Below, one piece after another: positions 6,566-6,799 of a DNA stretch of 6,799 nt (positions within the stretch are counted from its first letter, which is position 1; each line of letters starts with the position of its first letter). The stretch is from Flavobacteriia bacterium (GTDB lineage Bacteria > Bacteroidota > Bacteroidia > Flavobacteriales > Flavobacteriaceae), in the NCBI GenBank assembly GCA_018500075.1, contig JAHBAN010000120.1, positions 1-6,799 of the forward strand, read 5' to 3'. A program made the translations under genes and the position numbers. Below the pieces are notes generated by a model. That model made no database searches. It was not told the DNA's origin and was given only the letters and a program-made list of their open reading frames with translations.

Positions 6566-6763
6566 TCAAGACAGGCCCAAAGGGGAAGTCCCCTTTTCGA
6601 CACAGACTGTTCCACGGGCGACTTTGGTTTTGCAATTTGCGCAAGTGCACTTCAACCCGGCTGAACCCGCGCCTCCCAAAAGAGGAGGGCCGCAAAATCG
6701 GCCACTCTTACTCCCGTGGCCCCTGCCGTTGCCACCGCCACTCCCTTGGCCGCTGCCCCGCAT
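6566..6763 (-). CDS. Possible small Gly/Cys-rich protein, 5' end cut at the adapter
   Basis: An open frame on the - strand, about 65 residues from an ATG at 6763-6761 to a TGA at 6568-6566, 72 nt before soxB. The N-terminal third is glycine-rich (residues 3-17 alternate G with small or polar residues). Cysteines sit at 24, 39, 41, 44 and 54, giving C-x-C-x2-C-x9-C, which suggests metal binding. The layout vaguely recalls small Gly-rich zinc-ribbon-like proteins, but the usual second CPxCG pair is absent, and I do not recognise the family. The ATG falls exactly at the adapter junction, so the true start may be upstream and missing. Residues translated from beyond 6763 (MYKRQ) are adapter. It may also be non-coding leader. 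If real, it would be the gene before soxB on the same strand. Confidence 0.3.
   Translation of the reverse strand: MRGSGQGSGGGNGRGHGSKSGRFCGPPLLGGAGSAGLKCTCANCKTKVARGTVCVEKGTSPLGLS
6579..6596 (-). promoter_or_regulatory. Perfect 7-bp hairpin in the soxB leader
   Basis: AAAGGGG (6579-6585) pairs with CCCCTTT (6590-6596) around a 4-nt loop. Read on the + strand it is followed by only one further T (four in total). Read on the - strand, toward soxB, the stem ends in three T before GGG, so it is not a standard intrinsic terminator in that direction. It could be a weak + strand terminator, a leader structure, or codons of the overlapping small ORF. It lies 85 nt from the soxB start codon. Confidence 0.4.
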
Positions 6764-6799
6764 CTGTCTCTTATACACATCTGACGCTGCCGACGAAGG
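6764..6799 (+). other. Nextera Read-1 transposase adapter and start of i5 index (artefact)
   Basis: Bases 6764-6782 are the 19-bp Tn5 mosaic end CTGTCTCTTATACACATCT, and 6783-6796 are the rest of the Read-1 adapter (GACGCTGCCGACGA) in reverse complement. All 33 bases match the known adapter exactly. The last three bases, AGG, fit the first bases of a reverse-complemented i5 index. Among the standard i5 indices I recall, only S508/N508 fits. The orientation is the one expected at the end of a fragment that begins with the P7 side, as seen at 1-52. This should be trimmed before annotation. Confidence 0.98.

Larger units (their letters stand above)
6494..6763 (-). other. soxB upstream region, about 270 nt, no firmly identified gene
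   Basis: All the genomic sequence left upstream of the operon. I see no convincing sigma70 promoter: TTGATA (6569 to 6564) is a good -35 match but has no -10 at 16-18 nt. I see no glycine or other riboswitch core I can recognise. It holds several small inverted repeats: 6579-6596 (7-bp stem), 6688-6703 (5-bp stem GGCCG, 6-nt loop), 6672-6688 (5-bp stem CCTCC, 7-nt loop) and an imperfect one at 6561-6576. Two short direct repeats are present: AGACTGTT at 6519-6526 and 6604-6611, and TTGGTTTTG at 6548-6556 and 6624-6632. The distal part may instead be coding (see the small ORF at 6566-6763). The operon promoter may lie beyond the fragment. Confidence 0.5.

Noticed and set aside
6631..6650. TTGCGCAA and GTGCAC palindromes as operator sites upstream of soxB
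   Set aside because: They fall on consecutive Cys and Ala codons (TGC, GCA) of the small open frame, which would produce such palindromes by composition. There is no promoter nearby.
6494..6763. A glycine or folate riboswitch before soxB
   Set aside because: I looked for it because of the pathway, but no recognisable conserved core of either class is visible, only generic hairpins.
1..6799. CRISPR array, tRNA, rRNA, insertion sequence or transposase gene
   Set aside because: None is visible. The only transposon-related sequence is the synthetic Tn5 mosaic end from library preparation, not a mobile element of the organism.

Overview
The window looks like one complete Illumina Nextera (Tn5-tagmented) DNA fragment with adapter sequence still on both ends. 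Bases 1-52 match a P7/i7/Read-2 adapter, corrupted by substitutions only. Bases 6764-6796 match the Read-1 transposase adapter exactly, and 3 possible index bases follow. The biological insert is therefore about 53-6763 (roughly 6.7 kb). It is GC-rich, strongly G/C-biased at third codon positions, has good Shine-Dalgarno sites, and carries a soxBDAG cluster whose SoxB and SoxG N-termini resemble those of Roseobacter-type Rhodobacterales as I remember them. I infer an alphaproteobacterium, probably Rhodobacterales, perhaps from a metagenome or amplified library. No rRNA or other marker gene confirms this.

Layout. On the + strand, 128-1474 is a complete 448-residue cytochrome P450 with all hallmark motifs, a good ribosome binding site and a plausible sigma70-type promoter. 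It meets a four-gene operon on the - strand tail to tail: the P450 TAA and the soxG TAG share bases. The operon is transcribed right to left: soxB (6493-5240), soxD (5223-4951), soxA (4954-2012), soxG (2019-1471). Spacing is 16 nt between soxB and soxD, an ATGA 4-nt overlap between soxD and soxA, and an 8-nt overlap with a GTG start between soxA and soxG. All four subunits of heterotetrameric sarcosine oxidase are intact. The enzyme oxidatively demethylates sarcosine (from the choline / glycine betaine / dimethylglycine route or from creatine). It yields glycine and H2O2 and passes the methyl carbon to tetrahydrofolate as 5,10-methylene-THF.

Upstream of soxB, 6494-6763 has no firmly identified gene. 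It holds several small inverted repeats and a possible 65-residue glycine- and cysteine-rich ORF on the - strand whose 5' end is cut by the adapter. No glyA, folD or purU, which often sit beside sox clusters, and no P450 redox partner lies inside the window.

I found no convincing undescribed system. The most consequential observation is the adapter at both ends, which creates spurious protein starts. The most interesting biological leads are the soxB leader / small Cys-rich ORF and the terminator-less convergent junction between the P450 and soxG.
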